A program made the position numbers and the translations under genes. Under the pieces are notes generated by a model, which did not search any database, was not told where the DNA came from, and was given only the letters and a program-made list of their open reading frames with translations. Shown piece by piece: positions 46,124 through 55,320 of a DNA stretch of 64,000 nt (positions are counted from its first letter, which is position 1; each line of letters starts with the position of its first letter). Source of the DNA: JAICNG01 sp035249985 (GTDB lineage: Bacteria > Gemmatimonadota > Gemmatimonadetes > Gemmatimonadales > Gemmatimonadaceae); contig DATFFP010000057.1 of the NCBI GenBank assembly GCA_035249985.1, positions 1-64,000 on the forward strand. Reading direction: 5' to 3'.

Positions 46124-47312
46124 ACGTAACCACCGCCCTCTCCCCCGCAAACTTCTTCCACTCCTCGCGCTCCAGAATCTCGTCCATTGCCGCCACCGCG
46201 AGCTCCAGCTCGTCGTCGCTCGTGTAGAAGTGCGGGGCGATGCGAATGCCTGCTTCGGGCCGATAATCGACGAGGATGTCGCGCGCCAGGAGCGCCTTGG
46301 ACACCTCGTACGCGTGCGGGACCCGAATCGCCACCGTGCCCCCTCGGCGCTCGGGATCGCGCGACACATGCACGCGAAAGCCGCGATCATCGGCGAGCTG
46401 GATGAGACGGGCGGTCTGGCGAAGGCTCTTCGCGCGAATGGCCGTGATCCCCGCGCGCTTCACGATGCGCGGACCCTCGATGGCGGCATGTAACGCGGGG
46501 ATGACTGGCGTGCCATTCAACCAGCGGAATGCACCCTCGGCATACTCCATCTCCGGCTCGAATGCGAACGGACGGGCGTGCGCCTGCCAACCCGTGAGCG
46601 CCGGCTCCAGCCCATCGCGCACCGAGGGCGCGACGTAGAGAAAGCAGGCGCCCGGTCCACCGCACAGCCACTTCAATACACCGCCGGTCACGAAATCGGC
46701 GCCGCTGCGCCGCACGTCGACCGGGATGACGCCCACCGCGTGGAACGCGTCGAGCGACACGAGCGCGCCCCTCTCGTGCGCGGCACGACAGATTGCGTCG
46801 ACGTCCATCACGTATGCGGAACGAAAGAGGACGTGCGAGATCGACACCAGCCGCGTGCGCTCGTCGATGGCCTCGATCACGCGCTGCGCGTCCACGGCGA
46901 TGCCATCGTCACTCTCGACGACCTTGATCCGCGCGCCCAGGCGCGTCGCGAGGCGGTCGTACACGTAGCGCACCGAAGGGAAATCCAGCGCCGTCATGAC
47001 GATCGTATCCCGAGGTGGGGTGTAGTCGAGCGCGGAAATCACCGCCGCTTGCGCGCTCGTGACGTTGGCGACCATCGCGACTTCCCCGCTCCCCGCCCCG
47101 AGAAGGGGCGCGATCTCGTCGCCCACCGTCACCGGCATCTCCCACCATCCGCGCGCCCACGCCCGAACCCCGAGCTCCGCCCACTCATCGACGTACTCAG
47201 CGAGGCGCTCGGGAACGGCGCGGGGCATGGCGCCGAGCGAGTTCGACACGAGGTACGTCGTGCTCGAGAGGATGGGAAACTCGCCGCGAAACTTGAGAAG
47301 CGTGTCGCTCAT
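46122..47312 (-). CDS. Class V aminotransferase-fold PLP enzyme (kynureninase-like)
   Basis: 396 residues. LVSNSLGAMPRAVPERLAEY at the start is typical of kynureninase-type enzymes; SLDAFHAVGVIPVDV holds the PLP-binding Asp, GGVLKWLCGGPGACFLYV the PLP Lys, and EMEYAEGAFRWLNGTPVIPA the C-terminal block. The exact reaction is not certain. ATG overlaps the permease stop (ATGA), so amino acid uptake and breakdown may be coupled. Confidence 0.82.
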   Translation of the reverse strand: MSDTLLKFRGEFPILSSTTYLVSNSLGAMPRAVPERLAEYVDEWAELGVRAWARGWWEMPVTVGDEIAPLLGAGSGEVAMVANVTSAQAAVISALDYTPPRDTIVMTALDFPSVRYVYDRLATRLGARIKVVESDDGIAVDAQRVIEAIDERTRLVSISHVLFRSAYVMDVDAICRAAHERGALVSLDAFHAVGVIPVDVRRSGADFVTGGVLKWLCGGPGACFLYVAPSVRDGLEPALTGWQAHARPFAFEPEMEYAEGAFRWLNGTPVIPALHAAIEGPRIVKRAGITAIRAKSLRQTARLIQLADDRGFRVHVSRDPERRGGTVAIRVPHAYEVSKALLARDILVDYRPEAGIRIAPHFYTSDDELELAVAAMDEILEREEWKKFAGERAVVT

Positions 47313-48631
47313 GCCGCGCGCTCCCCACGCGAGCGATGCGCGCCCGAGAGGACGTAGACTACCGATGCCGCGACGAGCACCACTCCGACGACGAGGAACT
47401 CCCGCGTCGTTGCGCTCGAGAGAAGCCACGCGATGACGGCGACCGCCAGGATGGGAACGAGCGCGCCTCCCGGAACCTTGAAAGGTGTAGCGCCCTCGAC
47501 GCGCACGTCCCGGCGGCGCAGGATCCACGCAGCGATGCAGCACACGAGATAGAGCACCAGCGTCGACACGGTGGCGAGCACCGCGAGGCGTCCGAACGAG
47601 CTGGTGATCGCGAGCACCGCACACACGAGCGCCTGCGTAATGATTGCGACATGTGGCGTACGGAAGCGTGGATGCACGCGCGCGAACGCGGCCGGCAGCA
47701 CGCCATCCCGTCCGAACGCGAAGAGCACGCGCGGTGTCGCCAGCATCATTCCGCTCTGATGGCCGAAGGTGGAGATCGCCGCACCCACGCCAAGCAATAC
47801 ACCGAAGGGAAGCGCAATGCGGCTTGCGGCGGCCGTGAGCGGCGCCGACTCGGTGGCGAGCGCCGGGCCTAGAATACCCTGCGCGACGAGCTGAATCGCG
47901 ATGTACAGCACCGTCACGCCGATCAGCGCAATGAAGAGCGCCCTCGGGACGGTCCGCGCCGGATCCTTCACTTCCCCGCTTGGAACGAGCGCGCTCTCGA
48001 TGCCCGCGAAGGCGAAAAAGAGCACGATCGACGTCCGACCAATCTCCGCCATCGCGGGGGTACGCTGCCATTCCAGTTGCGCCGGGTCGATGTAGAACAT
48101 CCCGACGAGCACCAGCGCGACGAGCGGAAACAGCTTCGCGACGGTGACGATCTCGATGAGTCGCGTGCTCTGCCGCACGCCACGCACATTGATGACGCCG
48201 AGCACCGTGAACAGGATCGCGAGGAGGAGTCCCCTCCCTGATCCTTCGCCGAGGGCTGGGAAGAATGCCGCGAGCGCCGCAACGAACACGCTCGCTACCG
48301 CCGCCGTCGCGAACGAGATCACCAGCCAGAGCAGCACTCCACTGAGAAATCCAACGAACCCGCCGAGCGCGACCTCCACGTACGCGTAGGGCCCGCCCGA
48401 GAGCGACACGCGACTTCCCGCTTCCGCGAAGCACAGCACGATGAGCCCCATGGCGACAGCGCAGACGACGTAGGCAACGGGTGCGGCCGCGCCCAGCCCT
48501 TGTGCGACTTCCGAGGGAAGCCCGAAAATCCCGCCGCCCACGATCACGTTGAATGTCGTTGCAGCGAGCGCACGTACGCCGAGCGCGCGGACGAGCTGGC
48601 GCTCTGCGGCATGCATCGAGGGGGCAGTCAT
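47309..48631 (-). CDS. APC family amino acid permease
   Basis: 440 residues with 12 hydrophobic helices. TTFNVIVGGGIFGLPSEV is the helix 1 substrate loop, then SRVSLSGGPYAYVEVALG, FFAFAGIESALVPSGEVKDP and TFGHQSGMMLATPRVLFAFG, all typical of the APC superfamily. ATG at 48631; a second ATG five codons later is possible. Coupled to the aminotransferase. Confidence 0.9.
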   Translation of the reverse strand: MTAPSMHAAERQLVRALGVRALAATTFNVIVGGGIFGLPSEVAQGLGAAAPVAYVVCAVAMGLIVLCFAEAGSRVSLSGGPYAYVEVALGGFVGFLSGVLLWLVISFATAAVASVFVAALAAFFPALGEGSGRGLLLAILFTVLGVINVRGVRQSTRLIEIVTVAKLFPLVALVLVGMFYIDPAQLEWQRTPAMAEIGRTSIVLFFAFAGIESALVPSGEVKDPARTVPRALFIALIGVTVLYIAIQLVAQGILGPALATESAPLTAAASRIALPFGVLLGVGAAISTFGHQSGMMLATPRVLFAFGRDGVLPAAFARVHPRFRTPHVAIITQALVCAVLAITSSFGRLAVLATVSTLVLYLVCCIAAWILRRRDVRVEGATPFKVPGGALVPILAVAVIAWLLSSATTREFLVVGVVLVAASVVYVLSGAHRSRGERAA

Positions 48632-48820
48632 GGCGGGAATCTGCGCCCGGCCGGGATCGTTGTCAGGTAGTTGCTCTCGCGCAACGAGCTTCTTGACCGC
48701 AGATGGCCTCAGGGAAACACCCGGAACAGGCATGGGCCGTGCACCTCCAGGCGCGCGCGTATGTGCATGGCGGATATCGCCCTCTGTCGTTCGACGCTGT
48801 TTCCTCCAACCCCCAGAATC

Positions 48821-49150
48821 GTGAACGTCCGACATCTGCTGACCACCGCGGTGGTGCTCGCCACCGCCGCCGCGGCACCCTCGGTCCGCGCGCAAGCGAC
48901 CGATACCCACGGCGCCTCTGGGCCGACCGTCCTCGCGGCGAGCGCCGCCGTGCGCCCCGACCTGCGAATGGACGCCGGGGTCCCCCGAGCGCTGGACCTC
49001 CGCCAGCAGCTCCGGCGCAGCGAGACCCTCATGATCGTCGGTGGCGCGATCTTCCTCGCCGGCGCCATCATCGGTGACGATGCCGGCACGATCATCATGA
49101 TTGGAGGCGCGGGAATCGGGATCTACGGGCTGTATTTGTACTTGCAGTAG
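48821..49150 (+). CDS. Hypothetical secreted or membrane protein, 109 residues
   Basis: GTG at 48821. Signal peptide LLTTAVVLATAAAAPSVRAQ, a soluble part ending RQQLRRSETLMIVGG, and two short Gly/Ile-rich hydrophobic segments (AIFLAGAIIGDD, IIMIGGAGIGIYGLYLYL). Unknown function. The TAG stop is the first base set of the B element. The 48632-48820 gap has no other gene or clear promoter. Confidence 0.6.
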   Translation: MNVRHLLTTAVVLATAAAAPSVRAQATDTHGASGPTVLAASAAVRPDLRMDAGVPRALDLRQQLRRSETLMIVGGAIFLAGAIIGDDAGTIIMIGGAGIGIYGLYLYLQ

Positions 49151-49273
49151 GCGCTGAGGGCGCTGGGGCGCTGGGGCGCTGAGGGCGCTGAGGGCGCTGG
49201 AACAGCGCTGGAAAAGCGCTGACCCGGTTTTTCAGCGCTGCTCCAGCGCCCCTAGCGCTTTTCCAGCGCCCCT
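49150..49273. repeat. B-family palindromic 9-base element
   Basis: Left arm of about seven GGCGCTGAG/GGCGCTGGG units (some shortened to 8), then AACAGCGCTGGAAAAGCGCT, a GACCCGGTTTTTC loop, and AGCGCTGCTCC / AGCGCCCCT / AGCGCTTTTCC / AGCGCCCCT. It contains GGTTTTT, the only T-run in the family. Tandem junction, about 50 bases before the patatin start. Confidence 0.78.
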
Positions 49274-49313
49274 GAAACTTCACCCTCCCCTGCTCGTGTA
49301 CGAGTAGGGAGAC

Positions 49314-49327
49314 AGGAGCCTCACATC
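49314..49327 (+). promoter_or_regulatory. Ribosome binding site placing an ATC start codon
   Basis: AGGAG at 49314-49318, six bases, then ATC AAA CGC ATC at 49325. There is no ATG, GTG or TTG in this frame between the in-frame TAG at 49253 and a GTG at 49421 that lies beyond the catalytic GGGGLKG loop. Confidence 0.6.
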
Positions 49328-50428
49328 AAACGCATCGCACTCGTCCTTGGCGGGGGCGGCCTCAAGGGGTTCGCCCATATCGGTGTAATTCGAGCCCTCG
49401 AGGAGCGCGGGATTCAACCCGTGCTCTTCGCGGGCACGAGCATCGGCGCGCTCATCGCGTCCGCCCACGCCGGCGGGATGAGCGTGCTGGAGATGTCCGA
49501 GCGCGCACGGACGCTGCGCCGCCGCGATCTGTTCCGGATCAATCACCTCGGGATGATCATGGAACGCATGCGGTCGCCATCGCTCTACCTCGAGGAGCCC
49601 CTGCGCGCGCTGTGCGATGCCATTTGCCCGCGGGGCACGTTCGAGGAGCTGGGCACGCCGCTGCTCGTGAACACGGTCGACATCGAGCGCGGAACACAGG
49701 TGATGTGGGGATTGCCAGGGCTTCGGCACGTCTCGATCGCGGATGCGGTGTACGCGTCGTGTGCCCTCCCCGGATTCTTTCCTCCGGGTCGAGTCGATGG
49801 GCGCACCTGCGTCGACGGCGGAACGATCGACAACATGCCGGTCGCGATCTCGGCGGTGGACATGGATGCCGTGATCGCCGTCGATGTCGGCAACTCGGAT
49901 TTGTCGTCGTCGACCGATGTCAGCACGCAAGGCTTCGCCGCGATCTACATGCGGGCCGCGAGCGTGATGATGCACGCGCTGCAGGAGGAGCCGCTGGCGC
50001 AGTGGCAGGGCCCGCCGATGCTCCTGATTCGGCCGCGCGTCTCGCACCATGGCTGGTTCTCCTTCTCGAACGCGGCAGCGCTCATCCAGACTGGATACGA
50101 GGCGGCGAACGGGGCGCTCGACCACGCGGAGCATGCGCTCCAGTCGGCGGGAGGTGTGCATCCCCGCCGTCGAATCAGGCTCAGCGTGGATCGCGACCGA
50201 TGCATCGGATGTCGCACCTGCGTTGGTCTTGCCCCGTCGCTCATGGCCATGGACGGACACGGCAAGGCGATCGCCCGCGAAAAAATTCTCGAGTGGTCTC
50301 CCGCCGATGGAGAGTTCGTCCGGCATTGTCCGACGTCGGCGATCATCGCCGAGCCCGTGGGGAGCGAGGACGAGCAGGAACGCCCCCGGCGCGCAGCGAC
50401 ACCCGGTGAGGAGATGGCCGCCGACTAG
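49325..50428 (+). CDS. Patatin-like phospholipase fused to a [4Fe-4S] ferredoxin domain; apparent ATC start
   Basis: 367 residues. IKRIALVLGGGGLKGFAHIG carries the oxyanion loop (9-15), AGTSIGALIASAHAGG the nucleophile Ser39, and CVDGGTIDNMPV the Asp of the dyad (~164). Near residue 270 a ferredoxin module begins: DRDRCIGCRTCVGLAPSLMA with three Cys and FVRHCPTSAI with the fourth. A charged tail follows. The lipase part would hydrolyse acyl lipids; an iron-sulfur domain on a patatin is unusual and could sense redox state. The start is argued in the preceding entry. Its stop overlaps that of the convergent response regulator. Confidence 0.85.
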   Translation: MKRIALVLGGGGLKGFAHIGVIRALEERGIQPVLFAGTSIGALIASAHAGGMSVLEMSERARTLRRRDLFRINHLGMIMERMRSPSLYLEEPLRALCDAICPRGTFEELGTPLLVNTVDIERGTQVMWGLPGLRHVSIADAVYASCALPGFFPPGRVDGRTCVDGGTIDNMPVAISAVDMDAVIAVDVGNSDLSSSTDVSTQGFAAIYMRAASVMMHALQEEPLAQWQGPPMLLIRPRVSHHGWFSFSNAAALIQTGYEAANGALDHAEHALQSAGGVHPRRRIRLSVDRDRCIGCRTCVGLAPSLMAMDGHGKAIAREKILEWSPADGEFVRHCPTSAIIAEPVGSEDEQERPRRAATPGEEMAAD

Positions 50429-50823
50429 GCGCCGCGGTCGCGCTCCATGAGAGAGCGTACCGCTTCGAGCACCGCCTTGGGATCAGCTGGCTTCGCGAGG
50501 TAGGCGTCCGCGCCGGCTTCGCGAATCTGCCTGACCTCATCGGAGAGAGCGTGCGCGCTCAGCGCCAGAATCCTGATGCCCTTGAGCGTCCCGTCACCGC
50601 GGACCGCACGCAACACCTGGATTCCGTCCATTCGGGGCATCTGGATGTCCAGCACCACCGCATCGGGGTGCGACACCTTCATCGACGCGAGCGTCTGCTC
50701 TCCGTCGTGCGCCTCCAGGACGTCATAACCCATCGCCTCGAAGTAATGGCGGAGGATGACTCGAGTGTCCTCGTGGTCATCGGCGACGAGGATCGTCTGC
50801 TTGCGCTCTGTGATGTCGGGCAT
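50425..50823 (-). CDS. Single-domain response regulator
   Basis: 132 residues. TILVADDHEDTRVILRHYFE (acidic pair), AVVLDIQMPRMDGIQVLRAV (phosphoacceptor), ILALSAHALSDE (switch Ser) and YLAKPADPKAVLEAV (Lys). No output domain. ATG at 50823, just after the M20 peptidase stop, so likely in one transcript with it. Confidence 0.9.
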   Translation of the reverse strand: MPDITERKQTILVADDHEDTRVILRHYFEAMGYDVLEAHDGEQTLASMKVSHPDAVVLDIQMPRMDGIQVLRAVRGDGTLKGIRILALSAHALSDEVRQIREAGADAYLAKPADPKAVLEAVRSLMERDRGA

Positions 50824-50824
50824 G

Positions 50825-51865
50825 TCAGGGGACGCGCGCAACGGGTGTGCCATCCGCCGCCACGCGCTCGAGGGCCGCGAAGGCCAGGCGCTCGTACGCA
50901 TCGACCGCCGCGTGCAGCTCGGCGATCTCGATGTGCTCATCATCACGATGCGCGACATTGATCGATCCGGGACCAAACAGGTAGGGAGTGCCCCACGCCG
51001 GCAGCACGGGAACGTCGGTCGCGTACGCCACGACCGATGTGGAAAATCCCTCGACCGTCGCGAGTCGCATGAGCGGAACACGCACGACTTCGCGGATCTC
51101 GACACGACCGCGCGCGGCTCCGCGTACCCGGGCGAGCACGTCGTCAGCGTTCGAGACGAGGCGGATCATGACCCGCGCGTGCGCCTCGGCGGCGACCACG
51201 TTGTCCGCCACACCACCGCCAATCACGCCGATGTTGAGGGTGGTCTCGCCAAGCACAGGATCGGTCGGGAACTCGAGCGCGCGCACATCGTGAAGGACTT
51301 CGAGCAGGGTATCGATCGCGGATCGCCCGAGATGCGGATAGGCCGAGTGGGCGGCGATGCCTTCAGCGCGCACGAGCAGTCGAAGGGCGCCTTTCGTTCC
51401 GACCGCGAGAGTGCTTTCCGTCGGCTCCCCATTGATGAGCGCACGACTCGTGGTGGGCCACGCGTTCGCGGCATGCGCACCATCGTGCGTCGTCTCCTCG
51501 CCGACGACGAACAGGAGCCCAACCGGCACATCGCGCGCAACGAGCCGCTCGGCGGCGCAGATCATTGCGGCGGCAATCCCTTTCGCGTCACATGCCCCGC
51601 GACCCCAAATGCGTTGCCCCTCGGCGCGCGGAGGGAGAAAGGGCGGAACCGTATCGAGGTGTGTCGAAAGCGTGACGAGCGGAGCTTCATTGACGCTCGC
51701 AACAATGTCGTCGCGGCCCTGAGTCACGGGGATGCGGCGCACCCTCCATCCGCGCGATTCGAGCATCGTCTGCGCGAACTGAACGACCTCGCTCTCGCGA
51801 CCACTCGTGGAGTCGATGCGCATCAGCGCGAGCGTCAGGTCAACCGGATCGAGCGGTTTGAGCAC
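50825..51865 (-). CDS. M20 family metallopeptidase (ArgE/DapE type)
   Basis: 346 residues. Metal ligands are seen in VTLSTHLDTVPPF, GRGACDAKGIAAAM, VVGEETTHDGAHAA and INVAHRDDEHIEI; a dimerisation insert (GIAAHSAYPHLGRSAIDTLL) lies between. It removes an acyl or amino acid group from a small substrate in the cytoplasm. GTG start. Divergent from otsA across ~93 bases with no clear promoter boxes. Confidence 0.88.
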   Translation of the reverse strand: MLKPLDPVDLTLALMRIDSTSGRESEVVQFAQTMLESRGWRVRRIPVTQGRDDIVASVNEAPLVTLSTHLDTVPPFLPPRAEGQRIWGRGACDAKGIAAAMICAAERLVARDVPVGLLFVVGEETTHDGAHAANAWPTTSRALINGEPTESTLAVGTKGALRLLVRAEGIAAHSAYPHLGRSAIDTLLEVLHDVRALEFPTDPVLGETTLNIGVIGGGVADNVVAAEAHARVMIRLVSNADDVLARVRGAARGRVEIREVVRVPLMRLATVEGFSTSVVAYATDVPVLPAWGTPYLFGPGSINVAHRDDEHIEIAELHAAVDAYERLAFAALERVAADGTPVARVP

Positions 51866-51958
51866 GGGTGGAGGAAGCGTGCTTCCGCATCGGTTCGCAA
51901 GGGCCGGGATGTCGCCCCGGGGGTTCTCTTATGCGCCGCGGGTCGCTATTCACGAGAT

Positions 51959-53359
51959 ATGGATGCGCGCCTCCTCATCGTCTCCAACCGGCTGCCCGTG
52001 ACCGTCAAGGTCGAGGAGGGGCATCCCATTGTGTCCCGCAGCGTCGGCGGCCTCACCACGGGGCTGCAAACGCCGCACGACCGCTCCGGCGGTCTATGGA
52101 TCGGATGGCCGGGCGACATCGAGGGCATTACCGCCGAAATGCGCGCCGACGTCGACCGTCAGCTCGCCGAGCTGCGAACGGTCCCGATCTGCCTCACCGA
52201 CCGCGAAGTGACCCTCTTCTACGAGCAGGTCTCCAACGCGGTCCTCTGGCCAATCTGCCACGATCGCATCGACCGGTTGCCACTGCACGTCGAGGGATGG
52301 GACGTGTACGAGGCGGTCAACGCCCGGTTCGCGGACGCGGTCGCGGAGCATTATCGGCCGGGCGATGTGGTCTGGGTACACGACTACCAGCTGCTTCGCG
52401 TGCCCGCGTTGGTGCGCGAACGAATTCCCGATGCGCGCATCGGATTCTTTTTGCACGTGCCATTTCCGAACCCGGAGATTTTCTTCACGCTCCCGAACCG
52501 CCACTGGCTCGTGGAGGGGATGATGGGAGCGGATCTCGTGGGTTTCCACACGCGGCGCTACCACGGGCACTTCCGCGCCGCGCTCCGCCGATTGTTCTCC
52601 GTGGAAGCGGACAACCACGGCATCGCGCGTTGGCGGTCGCGGCGGGTGAAGCTCGGCGTGTTCCCGATCAGCATCGATGCCGCCGACTTCGCGAGCCGCG
52701 CCGCCGCGCGAGAGGTCGGCCTCAAGACGAGGGAATACCAGACCTCATCGTTGCGCCTTCTGGTCGGGATCGACCGACTCGATTACAGCAAAGGCATCCC
52801 GCGTCGCTTGATGGCGCTGAAGCGACTCTTCGTTCTGCATCCGGAATGGCGGGAGAAGGTGCGTCTCATCCAGGTCGCGGTGCCGACACGCGATCGCGTC
52901 GATGCGTATCGGCGCTTTCGTCGCGAGGTCAGCTCACTCGTGGGCCAGATCAACGGAGAATTCGCGACGCCGACGTGGACGCCCATTCAGTACATCCACC
53001 GCAGCATCCCAAGCGATGTGCTGTTGGCCCTCTACCGCGCCGCCGACGTCATGCTGGTGACGCCACTGCGCGACGGGATGAATCTCGTCGCGAAGGAGTT
53101 TCCCGCTGCACGCATCGACGACGACGGCGTCCTCATTCTCAGCGAGTTCGCCGGCGCCGCCGATGAGCTCACCGACGCGATCCTCGTGAACCCGTACGAC
53201 GTGGATGGAACGGCCGAGGCCATCCACCGCGCGCTGACGATGGAGGTGACGGAGCGACGGCACCGAATGCGCCGCCTGCGCCACACCGTGCAGGAGTTCG
53301 ACGTGCACCGATGGGCGACGACGTTCCTCGACGAGTTGGCCTCAATGAAACAGGAATGA
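51959..53359 (+). CDS. otsA: Trehalose-6-phosphate synthase (GT20)
   Basis: 466 residues from the ATG at 51959 (an open frame continues far upstream but is not protein-like). Signatures: LLIVSNRLPVTVK, SVGGLTTGLQTP, VVWVHDYQLLRVPALVRERI, GFFLHVPFPNPEIFFTLPNR, VGIDRLDYSKGIPRRLMALK and TPLRDGMNLVAKEF. Makes trehalose 6-phosphate from UDP-glucose and glucose 6-phosphate for osmoprotection. The phosphatase OtsB is not in the window. Confidence 0.95.
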   Translation: MDARLLIVSNRLPVTVKVEEGHPIVSRSVGGLTTGLQTPHDRSGGLWIGWPGDIEGITAEMRADVDRQLAELRTVPICLTDREVTLFYEQVSNAVLWPICHDRIDRLPLHVEGWDVYEAVNARFADAVAEHYRPGDVVWVHDYQLLRVPALVRERIPDARIGFFLHVPFPNPEIFFTLPNRHWLVEGMMGADLVGFHTRRYHGHFRAALRRLFSVEADNHGIARWRSRRVKLGVFPISIDAADFASRAAAREVGLKTREYQTSSLRLLVGIDRLDYSKGIPRRLMALKRLFVLHPEWREKVRLIQVAVPTRDRVDAYRRFRREVSSLVGQINGEFATPTWTPIQYIHRSIPSDVLLALYRAADVMLVTPLRDGMNLVAKEFPAARIDDDGVLILSEFAGAADELTDAILVNPYDVDGTAEAIHRALTMEVTERRHRMRRLRHTVQEFDVHRWATTFLDELASMKQE

Positions 53360-53427
53360 GGACCTGAGGAACGAGGAAGTGGATTCCGGCGAAGCTCGGC
53401 GAAACACTTCTTCGTTCCTCGTTCTCA
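53353..53427. repeat. C-family palindromic heptad element, convergent junction
   Basis: TGAGGACCTGAGGAACGAGGAAGTGG on the left including the otsA stop, CACTTCTTCGTTCCTCGTTCTCA on the right including the stop of the opposite gene. Loop near CCGGCGAAGCTCGG. Confidence 0.82.
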
Positions 53428-55236
53428 CTGGACCGTCATTCTCCGCACCTGAATCTCGTGAGTCAACCTCGTCGCCGCGATCCAGCGGCCGTCGGGAGAC
53501 ACCTGGGGATGCAGCAGGTGCGCGGTGTCACTCGTCAGGCGGCGCGGCATCCCCCCAGCGGCAGGAATGGCGAAGAGCTGCATGCGAGCTCCGCTGAGCG
53601 CGCTGTAGATCAACGTCTTGCCGTCGGGCGTCCAGTCGACGCCTCCGTAGGTGCGCATCGGATAGTCGACGAGCTTGCGCGCTCCCGTCCCGTCGGACCG
53701 TATCACCCACAGGGCGTGCCGTCCTCCGGGCACGGCCTCCTCGATCGCAATCTCCTCTCCCGCTGGCGACCACGCCGCCATCTCGGCGCCGGTGAGCGCC
53801 GCGGGAAGGGGTAGTCGAACGCTCGACGTGGCGCGACCCGCCGCCGTGTCGAGCGCGATCACGAACGGGAACGAATGCCGCGTCCCCAGCGACCGGTCGA
53901 ACGACGTGAACACGAGCCGCGTGCCATCCGGCGCCCAGTCGGGTGAGCCGGCCTCGAGACCGAAATCGGTGAGGCGAACCTCCTCCGCGACCGGCGCGCC
54001 GGCGGCCCGGAGGTAGATGTCGTCCGTCGAGCCGGCGTCGCCATACGAGGCCACCGGCCGGTCGGACCGGTGCGAGTGGTACGCGAACCAGCGCCCGTTA
54101 GGCGACCACACGGGAGGGAAGTCCTCGTGGTACCCGACGATCAGCGGCCCCGGCAGCGATGTCGCGCGGGCGGCGCTGTCCACCTGCACTGCTCCTCCGT
54201 CCCAGTTCAGCGCCCAGTCGGCGGCGCGCCAGTCACCGTAGAAGTATCCGATCTGCCGCCCGTTGGGATGCCAGGTAGGAGCCTGCGCGTCGGCCACCAC
54301 GCGGTGTGACTCCCCTCCATTGACCGGCAGGGCGACCACCGACGCAGCCACGCGCGTCGAGGTCCAGTGCAAATGTCCCCCGACGAGCAGGGGATTCGCG
54401 TCGTCCCCAGTCGTGGACGCCACCACCCTCCGAGTGCCCGTCACCAGATCGAGCTCGTAGATGTCGAGGTCGCGGTCGGCACGCGGGTCGTGTCTCTCCT
54501 CGGGCATGGGCGTTCCGGCGCTCGCGAGAGCGACGTAGGCCCGTCGACCGTCGGCGGCAACGGCCACCGTCGTCCCCCCCGGCTCCACATCGAGGCCGCG
54601 CGCGACGACACGCATTTCACCGGTGCGCGCATTCATCCGCTGGAGTGAGGCAAGCCCAGCGCTCTCCGGCACCATAACGAGCAGCGCCGACCCGTCGGGG
54701 TACCATCCGAACGCCTGCGCCCTCGTCGGCATCGGCACCACGCGCCGACCAGATCGCGTCACCATGTGCAGCATCCACTGGGAGCCGACGGCCTCCTGGT
54801 ACGCGATCGATTCCCCGTCCTCCGACCACTGGGGAACGGAGCTCGCCGAAACATCGATGCTGCGAAGCGTCCCGGAGCGGTCGCGTTCATACCATCCGGA
54901 CGCGTCGCCGCGGCGTCCGCGCACCGCGATCTCTCCTGACGGACGGATCACGACACCCGTGACCTCATCAACGCCGGCCCACGCCTCCATTGGCAGCCGG
55001 CCGTGCTGCACATCGATGAGGGCGACACCGCCCCTGCTCACGAACACCAGGCGTCGACCGTCCGGGGCGACGGACGTGGCGCGCGCGAAATACTCCTCGA
55101 ACCACGTGGTCGCGTCGTGCGAATGAATGACCTGAGACGTCGCGGGCGCGCTGGGGATGGGCGTTTGCACGCATCCGGAGACGGCCCCCGTCACGAGACC
55201 GACGCGCACCAGCGCGATGAGGCGGGATTTATGCAC
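53425..55236 (-). CDS. TolB/WD40-like beta-propeller lipoprotein
   Basis: 603 residues from the GTG at 55236, which leaves an 84-base promoter space to acnA; the longer ATG at 55302 would leave 18. Lipobox AVSGC. The body has many TolB-type strands: SVAPDGRRLVFVSRGG, PSGEIAVRGRRGD, PQWSEDGESIAYQE, APTWHPNGRQIGYFYG, PVWSPNGRWFAYHSH, PDWAPDGTRLVFTSF and HPQVSPDGRWIAATRL. A binding or scaffold role in the envelope is likely; no enzyme domain is attached. Confidence 0.85.
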   Translation of the reverse strand: MHKSRLIALVRVGLVTGAVSGCVQTPIPSAPATSQVIHSHDATTWFEEYFARATSVAPDGRRLVFVSRGGVALIDVQHGRLPMEAWAGVDEVTGVVIRPSGEIAVRGRRGDASGWYERDRSGTLRSIDVSASSVPQWSEDGESIAYQEAVGSQWMLHMVTRSGRRVVPMPTRAQAFGWYPDGSALLVMVPESAGLASLQRMNARTGEMRVVARGLDVEPGGTTVAVAADGRRAYVALASAGTPMPEERHDPRADRDLDIYELDLVTGTRRVVASTTGDDANPLLVGGHLHWTSTRVAASVVALPVNGGESHRVVADAQAPTWHPNGRQIGYFYGDWRAADWALNWDGGAVQVDSAARATSLPGPLIVGYHEDFPPVWSPNGRWFAYHSHRSDRPVASYGDAGSTDDIYLRAAGAPVAEEVRLTDFGLEAGSPDWAPDGTRLVFTSFDRSLGTRHSFPFVIALDTAAGRATSSVRLPLPAALTGAEMAAWSPAGEEIAIEEAVPGGRHALWVIRSDGTGARKLVDYPMRTYGGVDWTPDGKTLIYSALSGARMQLFAIPAAGGMPRRLTSDTAHLLHPQVSPDGRWIAATRLTHEIQVRRMTVQ

Positions 55237-55320
55237 GACGCGAGTCTGATCGCGTGCGCTCACAGCGTCAAGAACGGCTCTGCCGCTTCCGGCATTCATC
55301 ATCGGCTCTAGATTAGAGAC

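Noticed and set aside
50756..51958. Extension of otsA by 401 codons upstream
   Set aside because: That stretch is antisense to the M20 peptidase and response regulator genes; GT20 homology begins at the ATG at 51959.
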